Positions 41,677 to 50,422 of a stretch of 64,000 nt of DNA are shown here, piece after piece (position 1 is the stretch's first letter; each line of letters opens with the position of its first letter). A model generated the notes under the pieces. It had not been told where the DNA came from, made no database searches, and saw only the letters and a list, made by a program, of their open reading frames with translations. The stretch is taken from NCBI RefSeq assembly GCF_004634385.1, contig NZ_CP037895.1, positions 1,525,245-1,589,244 of the forward strand. The letters run 5' to 3'. The position numbers and the translations under genes were made by a program. Source of the stretch: Thermaerobacter sp. FW80. Its GTDB lineage: Bacteria; Bacillota; Sulfobacillia; Thermaerobacterales; Thermaerobacteraceae.

Positions 41677-42282
41677 TCACTCCAGGACGCCCTTGGTGGA
41701 GAGCGGACCGCCAGCCCGCGGCGCCAGCGCCTGGGCCATGGCGCGCCCCGCCGCCTTCCAGATCGCCTCCAGCCCGTGGTGGGCGTTGCGGCCCCGCAAG
41801 AGATCGACGTGCAGCGTGACGCGGGCCTCCACCGCCACCGCCCGCCAGAACTCCTCGGCCAGCTCGGTGTGGAAGGCGCCGAAGGCGCGGGGCGGGACCT
41901 CCACCGCCCACACCAGGAGGGGACGGCCGCTGCAGTCCACCACCACCCGCGCCAGGGCCTCGTCCATCGGCACGTAGGCGGTGCCGAAGCGGGCCACGGT
42001 GCCGTAGTCGCCGGCCGCCTGCCGCAGGGCGCGGCCGAGGCAGATGCCCACGTCTTCCACCGTGTGGTGCCCGTCCACCTCCAGGTCGCCCCGCGCCACC
42101 ACCTCGAGGCCGAAGCCGGCGTGGACGGACCAGGCGGCCAGCAGGTGGTCGAAGAAGGGGATGCCCGTCTCGATGCGGGCTGCCGGCACGGGCTCCGCGC
42201 CCTCGAGGTCGATCCGGCAGCGGACCGCCGTCTCCCGGGTCTCGCGCTGGACGTGGGCGCGGCGCCCGCTGGGGGCCGTCAT
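41677..42282 (-). CDS. hisB: Imidazoleglycerol-phosphate dehydratase
   Basis: Dehydrates imidazole-glycerol-P to imidazole-acetol-P. The 201-residue protein has HVQRETRETAVRCRIDLEG, TGIPFFDHLLAAWSVHAGFGLEVVARGDLEVDGHHTVEDVGICLGRAL (Mn-binding His cluster HHTVED), GTAYVPMDEALARVVVDCSGRP and TLHVDLLRGRNAHHGLEAIWKAAGRAMAQAL (second HH). It has only the dehydratase domain, with no HAD phosphatase domain. The ATG shares bases with the hisD::hisC stop (ATGA), so translation is coupled. Confidence 0.96.
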   Translation of the reverse strand: MTAPSGRRAHVQRETRETAVRCRIDLEGAEPVPAARIETGIPFFDHLLAAWSVHAGFGLEVVARGDLEVDGHHTVEDVGICLGRALRQAAGDYGTVARFGTAYVPMDEALARVVVDCSGRPLLVWAVEVPPRAFGAFHTELAEEFWRAVAVEARVTLHVDLLRGRNAHHGLEAIWKAAGRAMAQALAPRAGGPLSTKGVLE

Positions 42283-45035
42283 GCGCCCCACCCCGGGCGG
42301 CTGGCTCCGGACGCATCCCGGCGGCTCTCTCCGGACGAACCGGCCGCGGGCCCCGGCCGGGCCGGCCCCTGGCCGGCCCGGGACGGCGCGGCGTCCCCGC
42401 CTCCCCGCACCGCGGCCAGGGCGTCGGCCAGGGCGGCCAGGAAGGCCTGGTTCTCCGCCTCCGTGCCCACGGTCACCCGCAGGTAGCCGGTCAGCGACGG
42501 CTCCCACGGGAAGGCCCGGACGGCGATCCCGCGGCGGGCCAGCGCCTCCGCCAGGGGCCGGGCGTCGGAGGCCGGCTCCACCCGGAAGAGCACGAAGTTA
42601 CCGCGCGAGGGCAGCGGGTGGATGCCGGGGGAGCGGCTCAGCGCCTGCAGGAGCCGGTCGCGGCGGCTGCGGGTGGCCTCGGCCCGTCGCAGGAAGGCCT
42701 CCCGGTGGTCCAGGGCCACCCGCGCCGCCACCAGGGAGAAGGTGTTGACGTTGTACGGCTGTAGCCACCGCCGCAGCCGGTCGGCCACGGCGGGCGCCGC
42801 CACGGCGTAGCCCACCCGCGCCCCCGCCAGGGCGAAGGCCTTGGAGAGGGTGCGCAGCACCACCAGCCGCGGCGGGTGCGGGCTGCGATCCGCCGGATCC
42901 CCCGCGGCGAGGTCGCCAGCCCGTGGCGCCGCCCTCGCCGGCGCGGGACCGCCCGCCCCCGGACGGGCGGCGTCCCCCGCGTCTTCGGGTGTCCCCGCGG
43001 AAGGGTCGTCGCCGGTGCCGGGGCCGGGGCCGACGGCGTCGGGCACGGCGGCCGGGGACCGGTGGCCGGAGGGGGAGGCCGCACCGCGGGCGGCGCAGAC
43101 GGTCCGCGCCGGGGCGCGACGGGCGTCGAGGACGGATTCGCCGGCGAACTCGGCGTACGCCTCGTCCACCACGAGCCACACGTCGGGCCGCTGGAGGAGC
43201 CCCTTCACCACCTCCAGCTCGCAACAGAGGCCCGTGGGGTTGTTGGGCCGGCAGAGGAACACCAGCTTCTCCCCCGGCAAGGCGTCCAGGACCGGCTGCA
43301 GGTCGTCCAGCGTGACCGCCCGCTCGGGAGGGACCGGCACCGGGCGGTAGGGCACCCCCGCCGCCGCGGCCGCGGTGGCGTAGTAGCCGAAGGTGGGGGA
43401 GGGGGCGACGGCGGCGGTGCAGCGGGCGCCCAGGGTCCCCAGCACGGCCTGGACCAGCTCGTCGGAGCCGTTGCCGAGGACCACGGCCTCCTCGGCCGCC
43501 CCGACGTAGGCGGCGATGCGGGCGATCACCTCCCGGCGCAGGTCGCGGGCGGGGTAGCGGTGGGGGGCGGACGACCCCAGCACCCGCTCGAGTTCCGCCA
43601 CCAGCGCCTGCCGGAGCGCGGGTGGCCAGGGCTCGGCCTCGTTGGCGTCCAGCTTGACGGGTGCGGGGCCGTCGGCCACGGCGTAACCAGGGGCAGGTGC
43701 GGCGGCGTCGCCCGGCGCCCGGCCCGCGGACGACGGGGCCGGCGGGTGGGGATCGGCGCCGGATCCGACCGCCTCCCGCAGCCGGATGCTGGCCGCGTGG
43801 GCCGGGAGGCCCTCCGCCTCGGCCAGGGTCCGGGCCGCCGGCGCCCAGGCCGCCACGCCGTCCGGGCTGCCGGCGAAGAAGGGGATGCATCGCACGAAGG
43901 CCTCGGGGCCCAGGGCGGTCTGATGCCGCGCCGCCCCGCCGGTGGGCAGCACGTGGTTCGTGCCCGCCGCGTAGTCGCCGGCCGCCACCGGCGCGAAGGG
44001 TCCGAGGAAGACGGCGCCCGCCGCCCGCACGCGCCCGAGCCACGCCTCGGGGTCGCGGACCTGGAGGCTGAGGTGCTCGGGCGCCAGCCGGTTGGCCAAC
44101 TCCACGGCCTCCGCCAGGCTGGCCGTGGCCACCAGGAACCCGCGCTCGACGGCCGCGGCGGCCACGGCCGCGCGGGGCGTCGCCGCCAGCTGTCGCCGGA
44201 GCTCCTCGGCCACGGCGTCCAGCAGCGCCCCGTCGGGGCTGAGGCACCCCACCACCGCCAGCGGGTCGTGCTCAGCCTGGGCCAACAGGTCGGCCGCCAC
44301 CCAGCGGGGGTCGGCGGCGTCGTCGGCCACGATCACGATCTCGCTGGGGCCCGCCAAGGCGTCGATCCCCACCCGGTGGGCCACCGCGGCCTTGGCCGCG
44401 GTCACGTAGGCGTTGCCCGGCCCGACGATCTTGTCCACCGCCGGCACCCTCTCCGTCCCGTAGGCCAGGGCGGCCACCGCCTGGGCACCGCCGGCGCGCA
44501 CGACCCGGCGAACGCCAGCCAGCGCCGCCGCCGCCAGCACCACCGCGGGGATCGACCCGTCGGGTCGCGGCGGGGTGGCGAGCACGATCTCGCCCACCCC
44601 CACCAGCCGGGCGGGGATCGCCGTCATCAACACGGTGGAGGGGTAGGCCGCCCGCCCGCCGGGCACGTAGATCCCCACCCGGTCCAGGGGGCGCACCAGC
44701 CGGCCCAGTCGGTTGCCGGCCTCGTCGGTCCAGGCCACATCGCCCGGGACGAACCGGCGATGGTAGGCGGCGATGCGGGCCGCGGCCCGCTCCAGGGCCT
44801 CGCGCAGCGGCGCCGGCAGGGCCTCCAGCGCCCGGGCCGGCGCGTCGGGCGGGAGGACCAGTTCGTCCCGGGTGAGGTGGGGGGCGTCGAACCGCCGGGT
44901 GTACTCCAGCAGGGCCTCGTCGCCGCGGCGGCGGACGTCGTCGACGATGGCCTCCGCCGCCGCCCGGATCTCGGGGGAGAAGGGCTCGCGGCGATCCAGC
45001 CCGGCGAGCAGCTGGCTGGGCGTCAGCCGGCGCAT
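42279..45035 (-). CDS. hisDC: Fused histidinol dehydrogenase - histidinol-phosphate aminotransferase
   Basis: One uninterrupted 918-codon frame encodes both enzymes. Residues 1 to about 428 are HisD: DRVGIYVPGGRAAYPSTVLM, IVGPGNAYVTAAKAAV, GIDALAGPSEIVIVAD, LLAQAEHDPLA, NRLAPEHLSLQV and AGTNHVLPTGGAARHQTALG. A Pro/Ala-rich joint of about 25 residues leads to HisC from about 455: KLDANEAEPWPPAL, LGNGSDELVQAVLGTLG, CRPNNPTGL, VVDEAYAEFAGESVL, and the PLP lysine in RTLSKAFALAGARVGYA, ending NFVLFRVEP and GYLRVTVGTEAENQAFL. HisC lacks the usual Y-PG N-terminal arm and carries a further ~70-residue low-complexity insertion before the PLP-lysine strand. ATG at 45035 has AGGAGG 9 bases upstream. An internal start at a GTG before ADGPAPVKLDANE could also release free HisC. 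Confidence 0.93.
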   Translation of the reverse strand: MRRLTPSQLLAGLDRREPFSPEIRAAAEAIVDDVRRRGDEALLEYTRRFDAPHLTRDELVLPPDAPARALEALPAPLREALERAAARIAAYHRRFVPGDVAWTDEAGNRLGRLVRPLDRVGIYVPGGRAAYPSTVLMTAIPARLVGVGEIVLATPPRPDGSIPAVVLAAAALAGVRRVVRAGGAQAVAALAYGTERVPAVDKIVGPGNAYVTAAKAAVAHRVGIDALAGPSEIVIVADDAADPRWVAADLLAQAEHDPLAVVGCLSPDGALLDAVAEELRRQLAATPRAAVAAAAVERGFLVATASLAEAVELANRLAPEHLSLQVRDPEAWLGRVRAAGAVFLGPFAPVAAGDYAAGTNHVLPTGGAARHQTALGPEAFVRCIPFFAGSPDGVAAWAPAARTLAEAEGLPAHAASIRLREAVGSGADPHPPAPSSAGRAPGDAAAPAPGYAVADGPAPVKLDANEAEPWPPALRQALVAELERVLGSSAPHRYPARDLRREVIARIAAYVGAAEEAVVLGNGSDELVQAVLGTLGARCTAAVAPSPTFGYYATAAAAAGVPYRPVPVPPERAVTLDDLQPVLDALPGEKLVFLCRPNNPTGLCCELEVVKGLLQRPDVWLVVDEAYAEFAGESVLDARRAPARTVCAARGAASPSGHRSPAAVPDAVGPGPGTGDDPSAGTPEDAGDAARPGAGGPAPARAAPRAGDLAAGDPADRSPHPPRLVVLRTLSKAFALAGARVGYAVAAPAVADRLRRWLQPYNVNTFSLVAARVALDHREAFLRRAEATRSRRDRLLQALSRSPGIHPLPSRGNFVLFRVEPASDARPLAEALARRGIAVRAFPWEPSLTGYLRVTVGTEAENQAFLAALADALAAVRGGGDAAPSRAGQGPARPGPAAGSSGESRRDASGASRPGWGA

Positions 45036-45778
45036 GCCCGTTCGCCTCCTCGGCCGGCGCCCTGGCGGGCGGCCGCCTCCAGCCGCTCGACCAGCGGCAG
45101 CACCGCCTCCTCCCGCAGCCGCAGGCTCGCCTCGTTGGCGATCAGCCGCGCCGTGCTGGGGAAGAGCACCTCGTACTCCACCAGCCCGTGGGTGCGCAGG
45201 GTGCGACCCGTGGCCACCAGGTCGACGATGACGTCGGCCAGCCCGGCCAGGGGGGCCAGTTCGACGGATCCGGCCAAGGGGATGACCTCGACCTCGACCG
45301 GGCCGCCGCCCAGGGCCCGGCGCGCGCAGCGGGGGTACTTGGTGGCGACGCGCAGCCTTCCCGGCTGGTGCCGGCGCCACGGCCACGTCGCAGCGCCTGC
45401 CGCCGGCCCCGCCACCGCCATGCGGCAGGCTCCGACCCCCAGGTCGGCCAGCTCGACGGCCGCCGGGGCATCGAGCCAGCCGGGGGGTGTCGGGCCGGCC
45501 ATCTCCTCCAGCACGTCCTTGCCGGTGATGCCCAGGTCGGCGCCGCCGAAGGCCACGTAGCTCCACACGTCGCCGGGCCGCACCAGCAAGAGCCGGACGC
45601 CGGCGTCGGCGTCGTCCAGCAGCAGCGCCGGCGGCTCCCCCCCGGTGGCGAGGGGGCGGGCGGCGGCGATGCCGGCCCGGACGCAGGGGTCCGCCACCTC
45701 CGGCAGCATGCGCCCCTTGGGGAGCGCCAGGGTCAGGGGGCGGGGGGTCGGGATGCAAGTTGGAACCTCCACCACCAT
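45023..45778 (-). CDS. hisG: ATP phosphoribosyltransferase, short form
   Basis: First step of the pathway, joining PRPP and ATP. The 251-residue protein is the short HisG form: LTLALPKGRMLPEVADPCVRAG, VRPGDVWSYVAFGGADLGITGKDVLEE, ADLGVGACRMAVAG, VATKYPRCA, GSVELAPLAGLADVIVDLVATGRTLRTHGLVE (PRPP loop ATGRT) and STARLIANEASLRL. It lacks the C-terminal ACT-like regulatory domain and so needs HisZ, whose gene is immediately upstream. The start may be ATG 45778 or one of the next GTG codons. It overlaps hisDC by 13 bases. Confidence 0.95.
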   Translation of the reverse strand: MVVEVPTCIPTPRPLTLALPKGRMLPEVADPCVRAGIAAARPLATGGEPPALLLDDADAGVRLLLVRPGDVWSYVAFGGADLGITGKDVLEEMAGPTPPGWLDAPAAVELADLGVGACRMAVAGPAAGAATWPWRRHQPGRLRVATKYPRCARRALGGGPVEVEVIPLAGSVELAPLAGLADVIVDLVATGRTLRTHGLVEYEVLFPSTARLIANEASLRLREEAVLPLVERLEAAARQGAGRGGERACAG

Positions 45779-45846
45779 CGCTCCTTTGCAGGGTTGCGGG
45801 CCGAGGGGGTGCAGGGTCGCCGCCGGGGGCCGGTCCCTGGCCGGCC

Positions 45847-47400
45847 TCACGCGTCGGGGGGCTCGCCCGCCGGCCACGCCATGCGCAGGACGCGGCGGGT
45901 TCCGTCGAGCCACAGGAGCCGCAGGCACCCCAGGCGACGGGCGGCGGCTGCCGCCTGCTCCTCGCCGGCCAAGCCCGCCATCACCACCGCGGAGGCCCCC
46001 TGGGCGCGGAGCCTTCGGGCCTCCTCCCACAGGCGGGCCGTCACGGCCCAGCGGGCGTCCTCCGGGCCGGCCCCCGCGGAGGGGGCCGGCCCCGCCACCA
46101 GGTAGTCGATGGGCGCGCCGGCGCCTTGGGCTGCGGGAGGTGGGCCGCTTTCGTCCCCGGTGGAGGTGGACCGGCCGACGGTGCCGTCCCAGGCGGCCTG
46201 TGGCCCCGACCCGCCGGCCCGCGTCGCTCCGCCGTGGGCGGCACCGCCCCGCGCCCGGGTCGGGCTAGGCCCGATCGCCGGTGCGACGGCATCCCGCAGC
46301 TCGCGCGCTGCAGGGCCGGGGTCCGGGTCCGGGGTCCCGGCGGCGCCCCCCCGTTCCCCGACCGCCGCCCCCATGGCGACGACCGCGTGCGGGTCGGCCG
46401 CCGCCTCCATCGCCGTCGCCTCGGCCACGGCCTCGACGTCGAAGGCCAGCCCCACCGCCGGCCCCTGGCCACCGAAACGGGCCAGCAGCCCGTCGTACCG
46501 GCCGCCGGCGGCGATGCGCCGCCGGCCCGCGAAGACCTCGACCACCAGGCCGGTGTAGTACTGCAGGTCGCGGACGAGACCGGGCTCCACCCGGATGCGG
46601 GCCACCTGCTTCGCCCCGAAGAGCCGGCCGACGGCCTCCAGCGTCGCGGCAAGGCCTGCGGCCGCCTCGCCGTCCTGCTCCGCCAGCCATTCCCGCGCGG
46701 CATCGGGGGGGAGGCTTCGGACCAGCACCGGGTACAGGCGGGCGGTGGCCGCGGCGCCCAGGGTCGCCTCCAGCTCCCTGCGCAGCGCCACCCGGTCCCG
46801 GCGGACCAGGGCGGCGAGGATCGTCCCCGCCGCCGTGCCATCCACGCCGTGCGAGGCCAGCACCGCCTGCAGCACGCCGACGTGCCCCACCGTCACCCGG
46901 ACGGGGGTGGCGGGGCCGTCGGGCAACGTCCCTCCCAGCCCCAGCCCGTCCAGCGCATCCAGGACCAGGCCCAAAAGTTCCACGTCCCCCGCGGGGGCGG
47001 GGAGACCCAGGAGCTCGACGCCGGCCTGGGTGACCGCGTGGAAGCGGCCGTCCCGCGGATCCCGGCGGTAGACGGCGTCGATGTAGGACAGGCGCCACGG
47101 ATCGGGACCGCGGAAGCGTGGGGCTGCCCAGCGGGCGACGGCGAGGGTGTGGTCCGGCCGCAGCGCCAGGACCCGGCCGGACGGATCGACGAACCGGCAC
47201 AGCGCCGTCTCCGGGAACACCTCCAGCAGAGGGGGGCCGGCCTCTTCCCAGAGCGGCGTCCGCACCCGGCGGTACCCCCAGCGGGCGAACAGGGTGGCCA
47301 GCCGGTGACGGACCGCCTCTTCCCGGTCGAGGGCGACGACGGTGCCGGATCCCCACGCGGGGGATCCCACGGACGTGGCGTGCAAGCTCATGGCGAACAT
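45847..47400 (-). CDS. hisZ: ATP phosphoribosyltransferase regulatory subunit
   Basis: A catalytically inactive HisRS paralogue that forms an octamer with short HisG and mediates feedback by histidine. Class II synthetase motifs are seen: LATLFARWGYRRVRTPLWEEA, FVDPSGRVLALRPDHTLAVARWAA, SYIDAVYRRDP, FHAVTQAGVELLG, then YYTGLVVEVFAG, IAAGGRYDGLLARFG and AVGLAFDVEAV. It lacks an anticodon-binding domain; instead the C-terminal part has a ~90-residue Gly/Pro/Ala-rich insertion before IDYLVAGP. 517 residues against about 390. ATG at 47400 has GGGAG at good distance; ATG 47412 is an alternative. First gene of the operon. Confidence 0.92.
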   Translation of the reverse strand: MFAMSLHATSVGSPAWGSGTVVALDREEAVRHRLATLFARWGYRRVRTPLWEEAGPPLLEVFPETALCRFVDPSGRVLALRPDHTLAVARWAAPRFRGPDPWRLSYIDAVYRRDPRDGRFHAVTQAGVELLGLPAPAGDVELLGLVLDALDGLGLGGTLPDGPATPVRVTVGHVGVLQAVLASHGVDGTAAGTILAALVRRDRVALRRELEATLGAAATARLYPVLVRSLPPDAAREWLAEQDGEAAAGLAATLEAVGRLFGAKQVARIRVEPGLVRDLQYYTGLVVEVFAGRRRIAAGGRYDGLLARFGGQGPAVGLAFDVEAVAEATAMEAAADPHAVVAMGAAVGERGGAAGTPDPDPGPAARELRDAVAPAIGPSPTRARGGAAHGGATRAGGSGPQAAWDGTVGRSTSTGDESGPPPAAQGAGAPIDYLVAGPAPSAGAGPEDARWAVTARLWEEARRLRAQGASAVVMAGLAGEEQAAAAARRLGCLRLLWLDGTRRVLRMAWPAGEPPDA

Positions 47401-47442
47401 CCCCGCTCCCATCCCGGTGACCGTTCCTCCGATGCTTCATTT

Positions 47443-47466
47443 CTTTAGCACATTAACACGTTAAAG
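47443..47466. promoter_or_regulatory. Operator-like palindrome over the his promoter
   Basis: The plus strand has CTTTA at 47443 and TAAAG ending at 47466 as outer arms, with a central TTAA. It also reads as 8-base steps TTAGCACA / TTAACACG / TTAAAGAG. It covers the likely -10 and start point of the his operon. A TrpR-type repressor is a plausible ligand because TrpR proteins bind tandem 8-base-spaced half-sites. The YerC/TrpR-like gene at 52682 is the candidate. Identification is inference. Confidence 0.5.
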
Positions 47467-47478
47467 AGATCCTGCCAA
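47450..47478 (-). promoter_or_regulatory. Promoter of the his operon
   Basis: On the minus strand TTGGCA (47473-47478), a 17-base spacer and TAATGT (47450-47455). The leader to hisZ is only about 45 bases, so there is no room for a T-box or a leader-peptide attenuator. Confidence 0.6.
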
Positions 47479-47519
47479 CCCGCCGCCGCGTCCGACGGCG
47501 CGATGCGGGACGGTTCACT

Positions 47520-48360
47520 GGACCCCGAAGACCCCCTCCGCCGGAGACGGACCCGGACGGGCCGGAAGACGCCGCGGCGAAGACGGCTGGGGTGGAAACG
47601 GTTGGGCAAGGCGCCTCCGGCGCCACCCGGGCGCGGCCGCGAAGGACGCGGCGATCCCGACCGGTGGTGGCGATGCCCGCCATCCGGGGGACGCGGCGAC
47701 CCCGCGAGCGACCAAGACGACCCGCGACCCGGGGGCCTGCATCGGGCCGTGACCCGCGGGGGGCGCTGGCGGTGCGGGGGCATGGGGGGCGGCCGAGACC
47801 GCAGCCGTCACGGCCCGCGGCGGACGGGAACGTCCCGAGGCGGGTGCGCCGTCCTTTCCGGGCGGCCCGGGGAGCGGCCGGAGGGGGCGGGGCGGCATCG
47901 GCGGTGGGGAGGCTCCCGGGGCTGGCGCGTCCTCGCGTCCGGCGGGAGAGGGTTCCGGGATCGCGTGGGGAAATGCCCCTCAGACCGGCCCGAGCCCGGG
48001 TGTGCGATCTCGCCGGCCTGCGGGAGACGGCCGGGTTTCATGGCGGCCGGGGCTGCCCCCGGTGGCCTCCAGGGCCGGCGACCCGGGGGGAGGCGCCCTC
48101 CGCGGCCGGCTTGGGGCGCAGGGCGGGCTGGGCCCGCTCGTCGGGTCGCCCAGGGCCGCCCGTGTCCCGGAGGGCCGACCACGACCGCCCGCACGACCGT
48201 CCTGGATGCCTGTCAGCCGGGACGGCCGATGCCCAGGGGGCCCCAGGGAGGGGCCCGACCACGGCCGCCCGCGCGGCCCCCCGTCGGCGGCGAGGGCCGG
48301 CGGCGCCCGCACGACCCCCCACCGGAGGCGAGGGCCGGCGGTGAAGGAGGACCGGAGACG
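47520..48360. other. 840-base GC-rich gap with degenerate repeats
   Basis: No supported gene. Open frames exist on both strands but are Arg/Pro/Gly-rich and have no recognisable domain or good ribosome site. The right end (about 48170-48350) holds degenerate direct repeats: (G/C)CGACCACG(A/G)CCGCCCG(C), and GCGAGGGCCGGCGG twice. I see no clear terminator or RNA motif. Confidence 0.5.
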
Positions 48361-49494
48361 GTGTACGACGTCATCGTCGTCGGGCTCGGTGGCATGGGCG
48401 GGGCCATCGCCTACCACCTGGCGCGGCGGGGCCGACGGGTGCTGGGCCTGGACCGCCTGGCTCCGCCCCACGACGCCGGTTCGTCCCACGGCAAGAGCCG
48501 CATCATCCGCCAGGCGTACTACGAGGATCCGGCCTACGTGCCGCTGGTGCTGCGGGCCTACGAGCTGTGGGAGGCGCTGGAGCGCGACAGCGGGGAGACC
48601 CTGCTGGTCAAGACCGGCGGCCTGATGATCGGCGCCCCCGATTCGCCCATCGTCGCCGGCAGCACGGAGAGCGCCCGGCGCCACGGGCTGAAGTACCGCA
48701 TGCTGAGCCCGGAGGACGTGGGCCGCTGGTTCCCCGCCTTTCGCCTGGAGCCCCACGAGGTGGCGGTCTACGAGGAAGAGGCCGGGGTGCTGTTCCCCGA
48801 GCGGGCGGTGGCCGCCCATCTGCGGCTGGCGCGGGCCGCGGGGGCGGAGCTGCGGCTCGACGCGCCGGTGGAGTCCTGGGTGGCGGGGTCCGACTCGGTG
48901 TCGGTGCGCACCCCGGCCGGCCGGTATCAGGCGGAGCGGCTGGTGCTGGCGGCGGGAGCCTGGAACCCGCGCCTGCTGGGCGGGGCGTTTCCCCTGGAGG
49001 TGGAGCGGCAGGTGAGCCTCTGGTTCCGGCCCGCGGAGCGGCCCGAGTGGTTCGAGGAGCACCTCCCGGTGTTCATCTGGGACCGCGGTCCGGAGCCCGC
49101 CCTCTACGGCCTGCCGGGGCTGGAGGGGGAGGGTGTGAAGGTCGGGCTCCACCACGGGGGGCAGGTGGGCGACCCGGACCGCCTCCCGCGCCAGGTGACG
49201 GAGGACGACGTCGAGCCCGTGCGCCGGCTCTTGGCCCGGCGCATGCCGCTCCTGGACCCGGAGCCCGTGCAGGCGTCGGTGTGCCTCTACACCAACACCC
49301 CCGACCGCCACTTCCTCGTGGGGACGCATCCCGACCACCCGGCGGTGGTGCTGGCCGCCGGCTTCTCCGGCCATGGGTTCAAGTTCTGCCCGGCGATCGG
49401 CGAGGCGGTGGCCGACCTGATCGAGGGCAAGGCGCGCCGGGATCTGGCGCTCTTCGACCCCCGCCGGTTCCGGGCTGGACCGGGGAGGGCGTGA
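48361..49494 (+). CDS. Monomeric sarcosine oxidase-type FAD enzyme
   Basis: A flavoprotein amine oxidase of 377 residues. The N-terminal Rossmann motif is YDVIVVGLGGMGGAIAYHLARRGRRVLGLDR, followed by PPHDAGSSHGKSRIIRQAYYEDPAYVPLVLRAYELW. The C-terminal part has the segment VCLYTNTPDRHFLVG, whose Cys corresponds to the covalent flavin attachment site of MSOX/MTOX, and AAGFSGHGFKFCPAIGEAVADL. Substrate could be sarcosine, N-methyl-tryptophan or another secondary amine. GTG at 48361 is close to GGAGAC with a stronger AAGGAGG further up. First of four tightly packed plus-strand genes. Confidence 0.9.
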   Translation: MYDVIVVGLGGMGGAIAYHLARRGRRVLGLDRLAPPHDAGSSHGKSRIIRQAYYEDPAYVPLVLRAYELWEALERDSGETLLVKTGGLMIGAPDSPIVAGSTESARRHGLKYRMLSPEDVGRWFPAFRLEPHEVAVYEEEAGVLFPERAVAAHLRLARAAGAELRLDAPVESWVAGSDSVSVRTPAGRYQAERLVLAAGAWNPRLLGGAFPLEVERQVSLWFRPAERPEWFEEHLPVFIWDRGPEPALYGLPGLEGEGVKVGLHHGGQVGDPDRLPRQVTEDDVEPVRRLLARRMPLLDPEPVQASVCLYTNTPDRHFLVGTHPDHPAVVLAAGFSGHGFKFCPAIGEAVADLIEGKARRDLALFDPRRFRAGPGRA

Positions 49495-49498
49495 CGGC

Positions 49499-50422
49499 GT
49501 GGCCGCGCGGGGGACGGCCTACGTGCTGGCGGCGGCGTCCCTGTGGGGGACGCTGGGCATCGTGGCGCGGCTGGCGTACGCAGGCGGGGCGACCCCCGGC
49601 GAGGTGGTCTTCTTCCGCGCCGCCATCGCCTTCGGGCTGGCCTGGGCCGCGGCCTGGCGGCAGGGCGTGTCGCTGGCCGTCCCCCGGCGGCGATGGCCGC
49701 TGCTGGTGGCCTACGGGACCATCAGCGTGGGCCTCTTCTACCTCAGCTACTTCTGGGCGGTGCGGCTGCTGCCGGTGGCGGTGGCGGCGGTGCTGCTCTA
49801 CACCGCACCGGTGCTGGTGGCGGTGCTGGCGCGGCTGCTGCTGGGCGAGCCCCTGGGCCCGCGGCGGGTGCTGGCCCTGGCGGTGGCGGTGGCCGGCGTG
49901 GTGCTGGTCAGCGCCCCGGATCCCGCCGCCGGTGTCCCGTGGGTCGGCCTGGCCGTCGGGCTGTTAGCCGGCCTGACCTACGCCCTCTACAGCATCTTCG
50001 GCAAGCTGGCGCTGCGGGATCTGGACCCGGCCGCGGTGGTGGTGTACACGCTGGGGGTCGGCGCCCTGGTGCTGCTGGTCGCCCTGCCGCCGAGCCGTTT
50101 GCTTCGCCTGGAGTGGACGCCGGCGGTGTGGGGGTGGGTGGTGCTGCTGGGAGCGGGCCCCACGTTCCTGGCCTACCGCCTCTACACCGCCGGCCTGCAG
50201 TGGATCCCCGCCTCCACGGCGGCCATCGTGGCGACGGTGGAGCCGGTGGTGGCGGCCCTGCTGGGCTGGCTGGTGCTGGGGGAGGCGCTGACGGGCGGTC
50301 AAGGGGTCGGGGCGCTGTTGGTGCTGCTGGCCAGCGTGCTGGCCCAGGAGGGCGCCGTCCGCGGCGTGCGGGGACCGGACGGGGGGAAGGAGGCGAGACG
50401 GCCGTGTCCGTCCGCTGGTTGA
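49499..50422 (+). CDS. EamA/DMT-family transporter
   Basis: A ten-helix exporter of 307 residues. The first EamA repeat begins GTAYVLAAASLWGTLGIVARLAYAGGATPGEVVFFRAAIAF; the second begins LAVGLLAGLTYALYSIFGKLALRDLDPAAVVVY, ending with STAAIVATVEPVVAALLGWLVLGEALTGGQGVGALLVLLA. GTG at 49499 lies 4 bases after the oxidase stop. In company with a sarcosine oxidase-like enzyme and a cyclodeaminase it may move amino acids or their products; substrate unknown. Confidence 0.88.
   Translation: MAARGTAYVLAAASLWGTLGIVARLAYAGGATPGEVVFFRAAIAFGLAWAAAWRQGVSLAVPRRRWPLLVAYGTISVGLFYLSYFWAVRLLPVAVAAVLLYTAPVLVAVLARLLLGEPLGPRRVLALAVAVAGVVLVSAPDPAAGVPWVGLAVGLLAGLTYALYSIFGKLALRDLDPAAVVVYTLGVGALVLLVALPPSRLLRLEWTPAVWGWVVLLGAGPTFLAYRLYTAGLQWIPASTAAIVATVEPVVAALLGWLVLGEALTGGQGVGALLVLLASVLAQEGAVRGVRGPDGGKEARRPCPSAG

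Noticed and set aside
42279-45035. hisD-hisC continuity as a simple overlap of two genes in different frames
   Set aside because: Motifs of both enzymes are in the same frame, with no stop codon and no frame change between them.
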